Source: Hyperoodon ampullatus
Taxonomy: Eukaryota > Chordata > Mammalia > Artiodactyla > Ziphiidae
DNA length: 64,000 nt
Direction of reading: 5' to 3'
NCBI GenBank assembly: GCA_949752795.1
Contig: OX457056.1
Location: forward strand, 98,416,942 to 98,480,941
Shown: piece by piece, positions 47,690 to 58,849 of the stretch
Layout: each line of letters opens with the position of its first letter
Numbering within the stretch: the stretch's first letter is position 1
Notes under the pieces: model-generated
What the model was told of the DNA's origin: nothing
The model's input: the letters and a program-made list of their open reading frames with translations, nothing else
Database searches by the model: none
Position numbers and translations under genes: made by a program

Positions 47690-48250
47690 AGTAAAAATGT
47701 GCCATCCATATTGCCACCAGAGTGATCTTTATAAAGCATGTATCACATAATAATAGTCCTCTGATCAAACATCTTCTGTGTTTTCCATTGTACTTGGCCC
47801 AACATTTAATCATATTGTGGTCTATGATAAACCCCCCAATCTCAGCTCAAACCACTTTCCTATGGCTATCAATGCTGTATCCACACTAGCTTGTTTTTTT
47901 TTTCTTTATCAAACAAGACAAGTTTTCGCATTCACATTTCACTTGGAATGCTGATGCCCAGGTTTGTGCTCTGCTGAATCAGTTTCATCATTCTGATCTC
48001 AAAGTACATTTCCAGTTCAGAGATACATTGTTTCACCAAATCTAAAATGTCCTGCACTCACATATACCAGCTCCACCACACCTAACCCACCCCAAAGTCT
48101 TTCTATTGTATTTTTCCATTTTATTTTATTAAAGAATTTGTCAACTCCTGACAGAATCTCATTTATGTATCCAATGTATCTGTACATATATTTTTTTATT
48201 ATTGCCTAGTTCTTTTCTACTCATTCATGCATTTGTATAAATTATATTTT
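47690..48250 (+). mobile_element. L2 LINE 3' region
   Basis: 'ttgccaccagagtgatctttataaagc', 'ctgatcaaacatcttctgtg', 'cagctcaaaccactttcc', 'ctggaatgctgatgccc'-like text, and 'tttgtcaactcctgacag' follow L2 in sense. Decayed. Confidence 0.6.
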
Positions 48251-48954
48251 AGTATGTTTAGTATATTTAGTAAGTAAATATTTCTTGTAGTCATATTTAT
48301 TGATGATTTATGTTTTTATTCAGGCCCAAGAAAATGCAATCATAAGCAATAACGTATTGAATACTATCCAATTGACATTTTTCAATTAAAAACGTGTCTT
48401 TTTATTCTAATATACATTGAGAGATAAAAAGTAAATCAAATATAGAGACTTTCTAATCACTTTAGGCTTAGGCTGACTATTAAGAAAACTTTGGAATCTT
48501 CCTACCTAGACACTAGATGCTTTAAAATAATATACGAAAGTATTAATCCAGAACGTTTAAATCGTATACACATGGCAAAGAACCATATAATAGATTATGA
48601 TTATTATTTTTTTACTATTTAAAAGATATGTGTGCATGTGTATGCATGTGTGTGTGTGTGTGTGCATGTTTCCCTTTAGAATCTAGATTCCTTGGGAACA
48701 ATTATAGGCTATAAAAGCTGTCAAATTCTTTTTCTCCTCTCTATGCCCATCCTGTTTCTTTCTACCATGAAGTAATGATAGGCTAATTTTTCAATAATTT
48801 TGAGAGATCTCAATGAGACTCATTTTAATTTTCATCATTAAACATTTTCAAATACCCCATTCCTTCTTAAAAATACATGGTAAAATTCTTAAAGGCCTGC
48901 TTTACAGAGAGAAGACAATATATGTGATGGAAAGAGCTTATTAATAGGATGAAT
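48251..48954. other. no recognised gene; TG-rich microsatellite
   Basis: AT-rich; an interrupted TG repeat lies at 48628-48669. Nothing else assignable. Confidence 0.5.
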
Positions 48955-49050
48955 AAGGTGAAACTTACCTCAGTTTCCTTCTCTATAAAAACAGAACATT
49001 AGACTCTCTCTCCAGTCAATTACTGCTCTAACATTCTATGTATTTAAAAT
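48955..49050 (+). mobile_element. MIR-like fragment
   Basis: 'aaacttacctcagtttccttctctataaaa' is MIR-core-like, followed by 'ctctaacattctatgta', seen in related old SINEs. Confidence 0.45.
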
Positions 49051-49100
49051 GAATAACAAGGTACTTACTGATATTCTTCATGACTAAGTTGAACTCTCAC

Positions 49101-49366
49101 TTTAGATTAGCAGAAACAGTCCTGGTGGTTTCAAATCTCCTTAGCAAGAAGGCTGACATTCCTCCAAAAGTAACTGCTGCTCCTGCTTGGGATACAAATA
49201 TACAGTAGTGAACAAATATAGGTGTTCCCTTGACTAAAGTTCCAGCAATGTGTTCTGGAGTCAGTGACAACAGAGACACATTTTCAGCAGTGGAGGCAAT
49301 CCCTTGTAGCGACTGGAATGAGTCATTTAGGTCATTAGTGATTTCTACTCTAGGAAACTGAGGTTC
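49101..49366 (-). other. exon-like open block, unproven
   Basis: On the - strand a continuous open frame of about 88 codons is bounded by an acceptor-like sequence (tgtcttctgtttttgccaaag, AG at 49368-49367) and a donor-like sequence (aaa|gtgagag, GT at 49100-49099). The translation has a balanced composition with a hydrophobic middle (IFVHYCIFVSQAG), unlike the AT-driven frames elsewhere. I recognise no family. Against it: no partner exon is visible, the first possible ATG is internal, and the segment around 49190-49230 vaguely resembles an L2 3' end. A chance open frame is quite possible. Confidence 0.17.
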
Positions 49367-49948
49367 CTTTGGCAAAAACAGAAGACATTATAGCCAGCCA
49401 GGAAGTGAGATCTTACAAGATTGTGCAGAGGAAAACAGAGCAAGGTAAGACGTATATTTCAGTGTGAAAAACTTGAGAATGATAGCAAGGAAAATGAAGC
49501 ATAAGTGACTTCTAAAATGTGTAAAAAGAAACATTCTACTCTGCTGATGTCTCAAATGTGATGGCAACAGCAAAGAATATCAGCAAGGAACTGTCCTCCA
49601 GATGTAGTAAGAAAGAAAAATCACCTAGGGCAAAGCACCATGGTAAGACAGAAGGGTTTTTATTTCTTCCGTCCATATTTTTAATAACAAAGAGGTAAGC
49701 TATTTGAGTAACAGCATCTTAAAAATTGGGAAAACTCTCTTTTAAATGGAATATTTATATTCATCTTATCAGGTAATAGGCCTGCTATAGGGAAATTGTA
49801 AATATGACTTTTTAAGCCAAGAACTTTGAACACTATATTTTTTGTGTTTTCCTAGCAAATGGTTAATCATTTCCTTGATGCTATAATAGAGATTTTACTA
49901 GTGAGGTTAGGAATTGCCTCAGTAACACAAGTAGAGGATAAAAAATCC
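49367..49948. other. no recognised feature
   Basis: AT-rich sequence. A 61-codon antisense frame has no motif. Confidence 0.5.
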
Positions 49949-50012
49949 ATCCCAATTATGTTATATATGTTAAACAAATATATTTGTTTAACATATATAA
50001 CATAATTGGGAT
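49949..50012. repeat. perfect 64-bp palindrome, no spacer
   Basis: Two 32-bp arms (49949-49980 and 49981-50012) are exact reverse complements with no loop. The left arm starts atcccaattatgttatatat and the centre is caaatatatttg. Pairing stops at 49948/50013. No mismatch occurs in 32 pairs, so it is either young, conserved by gene conversion, or an artefact of sequencing or assembly. No transposon ends are seen. Confidence 0.97.
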
Positions 50013-50316
50013 ATGTGATATCCAGTGATGTTGATAAAAAAACAAAGGATTAAGGTAGCTCCAGGTTCCATTCACTCAGAAATCTCTAAATTAAGCTTAT
50101 TCCACTAAGACCTAAAAATCTTCTACTAAACTTTAGCAATTTGGTCAGTGCCTCTTTTTGAAGGCCATAGTGTCCTTTTTGGAGATTTTGCACTTTAGAA
50201 AATAATTTAAATGTAAAGGAAGGAAGAGTTTATTATTTGCTAAAGGTTGGGTATCACAAGTCAGTCTGATGTAGGGAATCACTAGAATGTTTAAACGTTT
50301 ATTAAGAAATTGGTTT
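50013..50316. other. no recognised feature
   Basis: Pre-insertion flank of the L1 that follows; AT-rich, unassigned. Confidence 0.5.
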
Positions 50317-50329
50317 AAAGTGTGATTGG
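50317..50329. repeat. target-site duplication, left copy
   Basis: aaagtgtgattgg, identical to 52668-52680. The pair brackets the whole L1 insertion. Confidence 0.93.
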
Positions 50330-51792
50330 AGATTAATCTTTTGTCCATTGATACATTGGCAAATATTTTCTCCTATTCTGAGGGTTGTCTTTTTGTCTTG
50401 TTTGTTGCTTCCTTTGCTTTGCAAAAGCTTTTAAGTTTCATTAGGTCCCATTTGCTTATTTTGTTTTTATTTCCATTCTTCTAGGAGGTGGATCAAAAAA
50501 GATCTTGCTGTGATTTATGTCAAAGAGTGTTCTTCCTATATTTTCCTCTAAGAGTTTTATAGTGTCTGGACTGGCATTTAGGTCTTTAATCCATTTTGAG
50601 TTTATTTTTGCATTTGGTGTTAGAGAGTGTTCTAATTTCATTTTTTTACATGTAGCTGTCCAATTTTCCCAGCACCAATTATTGAAGAGACTGTCTTTGA
50701 TCCATTGTATATCCTTGCCTCCTTTGTCATAGATTAGTTGACCATAGGTGTGTGGATTTATCTCTGTGACTTCTATCCTGTTCCATTGGTCTATATTTCT
50801 GTTTTTGTGCAGTACAATACTGTCTTGATTACTGTAGCTTTGTAGTATAGTCTGAAGTCAGGGAGTCTGATTCCTCCAGCTCCGTTTTTTTCCCCCCAAG
50901 ATTGTTTTGGCTATTTGGGTCTTTTGTGTCTCCATACAAATTTTAAGATTTTTTTTTCTAGTCTATAAAAAATGCCATTAGCAATTTTATAGGGATTGCA
51001 TTGAATCTGTACATTGCTTTGGGTTGTATAGTAATTTTCACAATATTGATTCTTCCAACTCAAGAATATGGTATATCTCTCCATCTGTTTGTATCATCTT
51101 TAATTTCTTTCATCAGTGTCTTATAGTTTTCTGCATACAGGTCTTTTGTCTCCCTAGGTAGCTTAATTCCTAGGTATGTTATTCTTTTTGTTGCAATAGT
51201 AAATGGGAGTGTTTTCTTAATTTCTCTTTCAGATTTTTCATCATTAGTGTATAGGAATGCAAGAGATTTCTGTGCATTAATTTTGTATCCTGCAACTTTA
51301 CCAAATTCATTGATTATCTCTAGAAGTTTTCTGATAGCATCTTCAGGATTCTTTATATATAGTATCATGTCATCTGCAAACAGTGATGATTTTACTTCTT
51401 CTTTTCCAATTTGGATTTCTTTTATTTCTTTTTCTTCTCTGATTGCTGTGGCTAGGACTTCCAAAACTATGTTGAAAAATAGTGGGGAGAGTACACATCC
51501 TTGCCTTGTTCCTGATCTTAGAAGAAATGCTTTCAGTTTTTCACCATTGAGGATGATGTTTGTTGTGGGTTTGTCATATATGGCCTTTATTATGTTGAAG
51601 TAGGTTCCCTCCATGCCCACTTTCTGGAGAGTTTTTATCATAAATGTGTGTTGAATTTTGTCAAAAGCTTTTTCTGCATCTATTGAGATGATCATATGGT
51701 TTTTATTCTTCAATTTGTTAATATGGTGTATCACATTGATTGATTTGCATATATTGAAGAATCCTTGCATCCCTGGGATAATTCCCACTTGA
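50330..51792 (-). mobile_element. L1, inverted 5' part of a twin-primed insertion
   Basis: The - strand carries L1 ORF2 from the reverse transcriptase to near the C-terminus. It ends at 50330 with ORF2 text equivalent to 'gacaaaagattaatct'. The + strand reads as clear antisense L1 ('ttgatttgcatatattgaag', 'catctattgagatgatcatat'). The direct part of the same insertion starts at about 51793, and only about 20 nt of the L1 consensus seems to be missing between the two parts. Confidence 0.93.
51060..51788 (-). pseudogene. L1 ORF2 reverse transcriptase remnant
   Basis: An open stretch of 242 codons encodes the LINE-1 reverse transcriptase core. [10 protein letters not shown] (motif A region, about residues 37-46), [19 protein letters not shown] (about 93-111) and the catalytic FADDMILY (about 137-144) are all visible. 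In L1 this enzyme copies L1 RNA at the nicked target DNA. The frame is broken: the 5' end (endonuclease domain) is missing through truncation, and a TGA stands where L1 has a tryptophan codon just after DIPYS. The rest of ORF2 (50330-51059) contains further stops and shifts. It cannot make active ORF2 protein. A 118-codon + strand frame (51247-51603) is its antisense shadow. It is not a host gene. Confidence 0.93.
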
Positions 51793-52667
51793 TATGCAGC
51801 TCAATATTAAAAAAAAACAAACAAACCAATCAAAAAATGGGCAGAAGATCTAAATAGATGTTTCTCCAAAGAAGACATACAGATAGCCAAGAAGCACATG
51901 AAAAACTGCTCAACATCACTAATTATTAGAGAAATGCTAATCAAAACTACAATGAGGTATCACCTCACACCAGTTAGAATGGGCATCATCAGAAAATCTA
52001 CAAACAAAGAATTCTGGATAGGGTGTGGAGAAAAGGGAACCCTCTTGCAGTGTTGATGGGAATGTAAATTGATACAGTCACTATGGAGAACAGTGTGGTT
52101 GTTCCTTAAAAACTAAAAATAGAATTAACATATGACTCAGCATTCCCACTACTGGGCATATACCGAGAGAAAACCATAATTCAAAAAGACACATGAACCC
52201 CAATGTTCCTTGTAGCACTATTTACAATAGCCAGGTCATGGAAACAACCTAAATGCCCTTAGACAGATGAATGGATAAAGAAGATGTGGTACCTATATAC
52301 AATGGAATATTACTCAGCCATAAAAAGGAACAAAATTGGGTCATTTGTAGAGACGTGGCTGGACCTAGAGACTGTCACACAGAGTGAAGTAAGTCAGAAA
52401 GAGAAAAACAAGTATCATATATTAACACATATATATGGAACCTAAAAAAATGGTAGAGATGAACCGGTATGCAGGGCACAGATGTAGAGAAAAAATGTAT
52501 GGACACCAAGGGGGGAAAGTGGCAAGGAGGTTCGTGATGGTGGGATGAATTGGGAGATTGGGATTGACATATATACACTAATATGTATAAAATAGATAAC
52601 TAATAAGAACCTCCTGTATAAAAAATAAATAAAATAAAATAAAAATTCAAAAAAATAAAAATAAATA
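51793..52667 (+). mobile_element. L1, direct 3' part of the twin-primed insertion
   Basis: Begins 'atgcagctcaatatt', then 'aatgggcagaagatctaaat', 'gccaagaagcacatgaaaa', 'ggtatcacctcacaccagtt', 'ggcatataccgagagaaaac', 'gaatattactcagccat', 'acttagagactgtcaca'-type text, and the 3' UTR, ending in an A/T-rich tail (52617-52667). Together with the inverted part it forms one insertion of about 2.3 kb. Confidence 0.93.
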
Positions 52668-52680
52668 AAAGTGTGATTGG
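52668..52680. repeat. target-site duplication, right copy
   Basis: aaagtgtgattgg, a 13-bp exact match to 50317-50329, directly after the L1 A-rich tail. Confidence 0.93.
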
Positions 52681-53195
52681 CAGAGCTGACACTGAAAATG
52701 GGTTGTTGTTCTAGAAAAGAAAGCAAATGAGGAAAATTAAATAAACATGTATTATAACCTTGTTTAGGTGTGCTTTTCTTTTTTTTTTACCTGTAGTTGG
52801 GAAAATCAAATATTCTTAAGCTAAATATTTTGAAAAGTCAAGGACATCTAAGTTTAAAGTTTTCTTTAATGTGTCATTTATTCTCTCTAAATGTATATCT
52901 AAAGGGCATTTTCCCTTGTTACTAGTGAAAGTCAGTATAATGTAGTAGAAACAACACTATCATGGGCTTATGTCCTTGAACTATATTAAGCAATACAGGT
53001 TATCTCTCATCCCCCATTTCTTTATCAATACACATGGGGAGATTAACTCTGCACTTAGGTGAAACTAAATTTTTGTAAAAATTTGGTAGGATGGAAGCCA
53101 GAAGTAGATAATAAATATTCTTTTTTTCTTTCTGCTTTTCTTCTTTTTGTATTTCCTAATACAGTTAAAAGGAATAGTCTTTAGAAGTAAGAAAT
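52681..53195. other. no recognised feature
   Basis: AT-rich flank between two L1 insertions; nothing assignable. Confidence 0.5.
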
Positions 53196-54535
53196 GTTTA
53201 TTAAAATGATTAATACATAAAAAACTTTAGGAAATTAGAAAAAAAGAGAAAATTATACCCAAAATAAGTAGAAGAAAATAAGAATTAGAACAGAAATCAA
53301 TGAAATTGCAAATAGGAAATCAATAGAGAAAATCAACAAAACTAAAAGCTGGTTCTTTCAATATGCCTCTAACCAGGCTAACTATGAAAATCTTTGCAGA
53401 AAACATAGGAATAAATCTTCATGATCTTGGATTTGCCAAAGATTTCTTAGATATGACATCATAAGCAGAAATTTACAACAACAGAATAATAGATAAATTG
53501 TACTTCTTCAAATTAAAAAAAAATGTATGTGATTTAAAGGACATCATTAAGAGGGTGAAAGTTGATCCAAAGAATAGAAGAAAATATTTGTAAATCATAT
53601 ACCTGATAAGGGACTTGAATCAAGAAAATACAAGAAAAAATACAGCTCAATAGTGGAAAGACAAATAACCTGATTTAAAAATGGACAATGGATCTAAATA
53701 AAAATTTCTCCAAGGAAGATATAAAAATGGCTAATAAGCACATGAAAAGATGCTAAACCTCATTAGTCACCAGAGAAATGTAAATCATAACCTCATGAAT
53801 TACCACTTCCTCCCCATTAGGATGACAATAATAAAAAAATCAGACAGTAACCACATCTTTTGGTTAGGGTATGGAGAAATTGGAACCTTCATATACTGTT
53901 GGAGAGAATGTAAAATGGCTACACCATTTTGGAAAACATTCTGTCAGTTTCTCAAACAATTAAACATATTTGTACCATATGATCCAGCAATTTCATTCCT
54001 GGGTTTACACCCAAGGGAAATGATAACATATATCAACACAAAACATGTACATGAATGTTTATATTAGCATTATTCATAATAAGCAACAGGTAGAAACAAC
54101 CCAAATTCCATTAATTGATGAATGGATAAACAAATTGTGGTATCTCTATACAATGGCCTATTATTCAACCACAAAGAGAAATAAAACACTGGTGCATATT
54201 GATATATGGATGAACCTTGAAAATATGCTAAGTGAAAGAAGTTGGTCACAAAAGACCAAATATCATATGGTTCCTTTTGTATGAAATGTTCAGAAGAAAG
54301 AAACCTATAGAGACAAAAAATGGATTAAGGTTTGTTTAGTGGTGGGAGGGGAATAATAGGATAGGAGGTTAGTAGATAAAGGGCAGAGCGTTTCTGTTTG
54401 AGGTGGTAAAAATTGTCTAAATTTGACTGTGGTAAATGTTGCACATATCTGTGAGTATACTAAGAAAGCACTGAATTTTACACTTTAAATTAGTGAATTG
54501 TATGGTATGTAAATTATAGCTCATAAAGCTACTTT
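53196..54535 (+). mobile_element. L1M LINE, ORF2 parts and 3' UTR
   Basis: First a piece of mid ORF2 ('gaacagaaatcaatgaaatt', 'aaaactaaaagctggttctttc'). Then a jump at about 53390 to late ORF2 ('aaacataggaataaatcttca', 'aagcacatgaaaagatgc', 'ggtatggagaaattggaacc', 'gatccagcaatttcattcctggg', 'aatggataaacaaattgtgg'). Then the 3' UTR to 'gtaaattatagctcataaagct'. The jump marks an internal deletion. A 105-codon frame (53750-54067) is a remnant of ORF2. Confidence 0.88.
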
Positions 54536-55149
54536 CTACAGGAACAAAAAATAAGTTACTTTGAGCTGCTGTAACAAAAACAAACAAGAAAGAAAAAGAA
54601 AACAAAACCCTCAAATATACGTAGTGTCAAATAAAACAGAAGTTAAGGATCATTGGCATAGTACAGGCAGACAGACTGTGAAATTGAAAGTCATTCAAAG
54701 ATCCGGATTCCTTCCACTTGTTCTGCTCTATACCTTGTTGTTTTTCTCATCTGCATGGTTAAATAAACTTGTCTTCACTTACTAATCCAGCCCATGGGAG
54801 GGGGGAAAGAAGCTTAGAGCAAAGAGCTTCAAGAAGATAATCTGGAAATTTCACACATCACTTTTGCTTATAAGCCACTGAACCAAGCTTCCATGTCCAA
54901 AGCTAGCTCTGAGGGAGGTTGGTAAATCTCAGTAATCATGAACCCAACTAAAACATGGAGGTTCTGCTATCAAAAGAAAAGAAAGAGAGAAAGACACAGA
55001 GAGAGAGAGAGATTGAGAGGGAAGGAAAAGATACTAAGAGACAGTTGGCTGTCTCTATTATAATTTCTGCTTCATCTTTTAGGATGGAGATGATTTTTTT
55101 GTTATAATTACAATAAAATAGAGATACTAACCAGGACACAAAGCTTTAT
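54536..55149. other. no recognised gene; GA-rich run
   Basis: Mixed sequence with a purine-rich GA run at 54973-55030. No family is recognised. Confidence 0.5.
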
Positions 55150-55670
55150 ATTTTCTGAACCCTCCTCATCTCTCTGACCTTATCTCCCATCACCATCCTC
55201 TTTGCTAATTACACCAATACACACTAACTTTCTTTCTAGTCCCTTCTGTTTCTATACCAAGCTTGTTTTTAACTTAAGACTTTTATATGTTGTCATTTGC
55301 TATTCCTTGCATTGGAAAACACATTCTTTCACATTCTCCCATGGTTGGGTCTTTCTCCATATTCAGTTTTTAGCTCTTTGGAGATATTTTCTCTGGCCAC
55401 CCAAAATAAATTATACCAATTGCTATTGCTCTCATTACTTTTTCGCTCCAACAGTAATAAACACTAACTGTAGTTACTACTTTCAGAAGAGTCATACTTA
55501 TTTCCTTATTTAGTAACTATAATTAGTCCCTTCAACATAGTCTTATTTGTTTATTTTATATACTTAATATCAATATTTTGCCCACAAAAGAATAGAAATT
55601 GTATTTTTCAATAGACCTGATATGACACAAACAGTACCTAATTATTTGTAGAATGAATGAATAAAAATAA
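55150..55670 (+). mobile_element. L2 LINE 3' region to its end
   Basis: 'cccatcaccatcctctttgctaattacac', 'ctattccttgcattggaaaacac', 'ttcagtttttagctctttgg', 'ctggccacccaaaataaa', and the tail 'ttgtagaatgaatgaataaa' are collinear with L2 to its 3' end. Confidence 0.65.
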
Positions 55671-55689
55671 TACTGGTTGTGATGATAGG

Positions 55690-55860
55690 GGTAGTACATG
55701 AACCAAAAAGGCACAGGGAAGGGATACTTTATCTAGAGATGGGTGATAGAAGGAGAGGTTTTCTGGAAGAAATGTCCAGAGACCTAAACTATGTTATTAA
55801 TGTAGCCAGATGAAGGAAAGGTAAAGGAAACAACTGAAAAGGCTTAAAGGTCTGTTTTTT
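55690..55860 (-). mobile_element. L2 LINE fragment, antisense (weak)
   Basis: 'gagaggttttctggaagaaatgtccagagacctaa' resembles antisense L2 directly after the sense L2. Uncertain. Confidence 0.33.
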
Positions 55861-56826
55861 TTTTTTTAATAAAAACCATATTCATTCAAGAATCTTAAAA
55901 AAAAAGTGTACTGGGGCCATGTTATATATTACAAGAAGGGAATGATAAAAGTCAAGACTGGGGAGGTAGTCAGGACCACTTTAAAACAGAATTATCTACA
56001 GAACAGTTGTCATTATGTAGAATAAATCCACCCTCACCACATGTCATATTCCTTACTTTACTCAGGTCATTAAAGGGCTTAACATATTTAAAAAATTATC
56101 TCACAAATGTAAAAATTATCCTCGACAATTTTAACCTACAAATAACATTGCTTCAGAGTATCTTGTTATTATTGTCTTGTTTAATCAACCAGTAGTCTCC
56201 TCCAGGTATTCACAGCATATAATGTTAGAAAATTCCATACCAAACATTATGAGGGAAAAAAGTTTTAGCACTTTATGTTCAAGGACAGACATTTAGGGCC
56301 TTCGTATAAAATTCGTAGTGTAACAAACAAAAGAAAATATTATACATGGAAGAAACAGAATCCTTGTGATCTCGAAGTTTCCATGGCAGACATTTAATTT
56401 GCCTTTTTCAACACTAACTTAATCCTTTATACCTATGTTCCTTTAACAATGCATAAGGTTGTTCCAAAGCCTGGGCTGAATGGTGTCCTTCTAAAGCTTC
56501 CTACGGAGAACTACTCCTAATAGACCAGTAGCGATGGAGGGTTTCTTTCAGTTATTCAGAGCTGGAGGCTTGAATGTAGGCAGGAAGAGCTCACCTTTTA
56601 TCCTTCTGATGGGTGAATACCATAGACTGGCTTTGCACTGATCTTCTGAATGAGATGAAAGGGCTTCATCTCTATTCTGCATCTACATTTTAACTTTTTT
56701 TAACGTTATGGGACATTACATTAGATAGATAATTTCAGACACATCAAAATAGGACAAAAGCTCCAAAATAAAAATATTCAACCACTTCACTGTTAAAACT
56801 TAAATTATTTACCTTGTTTATTGTAC
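55861..56826. other. no recognised feature
   Basis: Mixed AT-rich sequence; nothing assignable. Confidence 0.5.
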
Positions 56827-57252
56827 TTTTTTTTTAAACATCTTTATTGGAGTATAATTGCTTTACATTTTTGTGTTAGTTTCTGCTGTATAACAAAGTG
56901 AATCAGCTATATGCATACATATATCCCCATATCCCCTCTCTCTTGTGTCTCCCTCCCACCCTCCCTATCCCACCCTTCTAGGTGGTCACATAGCACCGAG
57001 CTGATCTCCCTGTGCTATGCGGCTGCTTCCCACTAGCTATTTTACACTTGGTAGTGTATATATGTCTATGCCACTCTCTCACTTCGTCCCAGCTTACACT
57101 TCCCCCTCGCCATGTCCTCAAATCCATTCTCTACATCTGCGTCTTTATACCTGTCCTGCCCCTAGGTTCTTCAGAACTTTTTTTTTTAAGAGTCCATATA
57201 TATGTGTTAGCATACGTTTTTTCTCTTTCTGACTTACTTCACTCTGTATGAC
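56827..57252 (-). mobile_element. 5'-truncated L1 3' end (whale/artiodactyl type), antisense
   Basis: T-run then 'aaacatctttattggagtataattgc', 'cctcccaccctccctatccc', 'gagctgatctccctgtgctatgc', 'cactctctcacttcgtccc', 'tttctgacttacttcactctgtatgac'. Same 3' UTR type as 28028-28365, in reverse. The + strand frames at 57012-57251 are antisense UTR and not genes. Confidence 0.88.
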
Positions 57253-57299
57253 AAACTTGCACTATTTTTAATTGGAAAGAGGTTTAAATTTTTGACTTC

Positions 57300-57900
57300 A
57301 AATACAATGTCTCGTTCCCTTTTTTTCAGGAATAACAGTCCTTAGAGAGTTCCTCAATCATTTCTAACATGATCCCCCTGGTGCTGTCCCCAGAAAGTCA
57401 GAAACAGGCTCCTCTCCTTCTATTGCTTTAGCCTTGTCACCTGCCATCTTGACTCAGAGTAGATCTCTGTTCTCCTTGTCTGGGACAGTCCTGCCCCAAG
57501 GAAATTGCTCACAGCAGCATTTGTATAGGTGAAAATAACTCCCCCTGTCTTCAAACCTCGTTTGAGAGAGGCATTTCTCCACTCCTCCAGTACAGCAGAG
57601 ATACCACAGGAACTAATAATGAGATTGTATGGAAAGTTCAGGAATAATGAAAGGGAACTATCATATGGGGAAAAACTTAAAACTACCTCATGCACACCCA
57701 CTACTCTTAGGATTATCTTTCATGCTAGATACTCTCCTCAGTTTCAGGGACATGAAATCCTTACCACAGTCCTGGATATGCTTCAGTCTCTCCTACTTTT
57801 CAGGTTAGGTCAAACTGTCTCCAAATTCAAAGTTAGGAAAATATTTTTCTTATATTCAGTTTAAAGCTTCACTTTTCTTGGCCCATTATTGAAGACTTTC
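57300..57900. other. unassigned block of balanced composition
   Basis: Less AT-rich than its neighbours, with overlapping frames on both strands (57529-57864 +, 111 codons; 57420-57701 -, 93 codons). I recognise neither a protein family nor a repeat family. It could be an old LTR, an unlisted repeat or unique conserved sequence. Confidence 0.35.
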
Positions 57901-58794
57901 CAGAGTAATTAAGAATAGGAAGGTATTTTACCTTCCAGAAAAACTGTTCTTCCACAGTTAGGAATATTCTCTGAACCTATGACTCCAGCTGAATATAATC
58001 CAATATTAATTCTTTTATCAAAGTTTGAGCAATCCAGGTTTTAATAAGCTACATGTAGTACATCAGTAGCCCAGTTCAGCTGTGGCTGCATCAAGTTAGT
58101 CCAATTTTTTTTACCATCTCTGCTCATTAAGAACTCTGAAAACCTTGGGGTCTAGAATAATTTGATTATGCTGTGATCTAACAGACTTTTGATAGATTAT
58201 TATATTTTGTACTTAATCATAATTACAAAATATAATATGATCAATAAAACCCTCACTGAATCAGATATATATAATATGAAATACTTTGGTTAATTCTCAG
58301 ACTTTAATAATTCATTTGCCTTCATTAAGATTTTGAAAAAAATTTCCACTTAGAGATTTACCTTTCGGTTAAGGCCATTTCATATTTTATATTTCACATT
58401 CCTATGATGAGGTGTTCAAGTAAATATTATGAAAAATACTCTGCCTTTGTTCTGAATACTACAAAAACAAAATAAGGACCCTTTCACTTCAGATGACCAT
58501 CTGAATAGATAAGAACTTGCAGAAAGATATATCAATATCCTAGAGACATTTTCTTTGTTCTCAGTACCCTTAAAAAGAGTCAGTTAAATGATAATTTATA
58601 AAATATTTAAAATATCTAGAGCAATCCTTTTCACATTAAAATTTTAGGCTAGTACATCGTATAGAAAGAATAACGTCTTTTATCTGTTTCCCTTAAAACT
58701 TGCACATGAAGGGTAGGGTCACAATATCAGTATTCTCACTTAAAGAGGCAGTTTATACATGCAGTACTTCACTTGAAAAATCGAGAAGGCCTTA

Positions 58795-58800
<6 letters not shown>
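57901..58800. other. no recognised feature
   Basis: AT-rich unassigned sequence. Confidence 0.5.

Positions 58801-58845
<45 letters not shown>
58801..58845. repeat. (AG)n microsatellite
   Basis: Uninterrupted AG dinucleotide run of about 45 bp. Confidence 0.97.

Positions 58846-58849
<4 letters not shown>

Noticed and set aside
47485..47694. 69-codon frame with His-Thr repeats
   Set aside because: Produced by the (CA)n microsatellite.
51247..51603. 118-codon + strand frame
   Set aside because: Antisense shadow of the L1 reverse transcriptase remnant.
52375..52726. Two antisense frames of 67 and 94 codons
   Set aside because: Antisense to the L1 3' UTR and A-rich tail.
53750..54067. 105-codon + strand frame
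   Set aside because: A remnant of L1M ORF2, not a host gene.
57012..57251. Two + strand frames of 71-79 codons
   Set aside because: Antisense of a whale-type L1 3' UTR.
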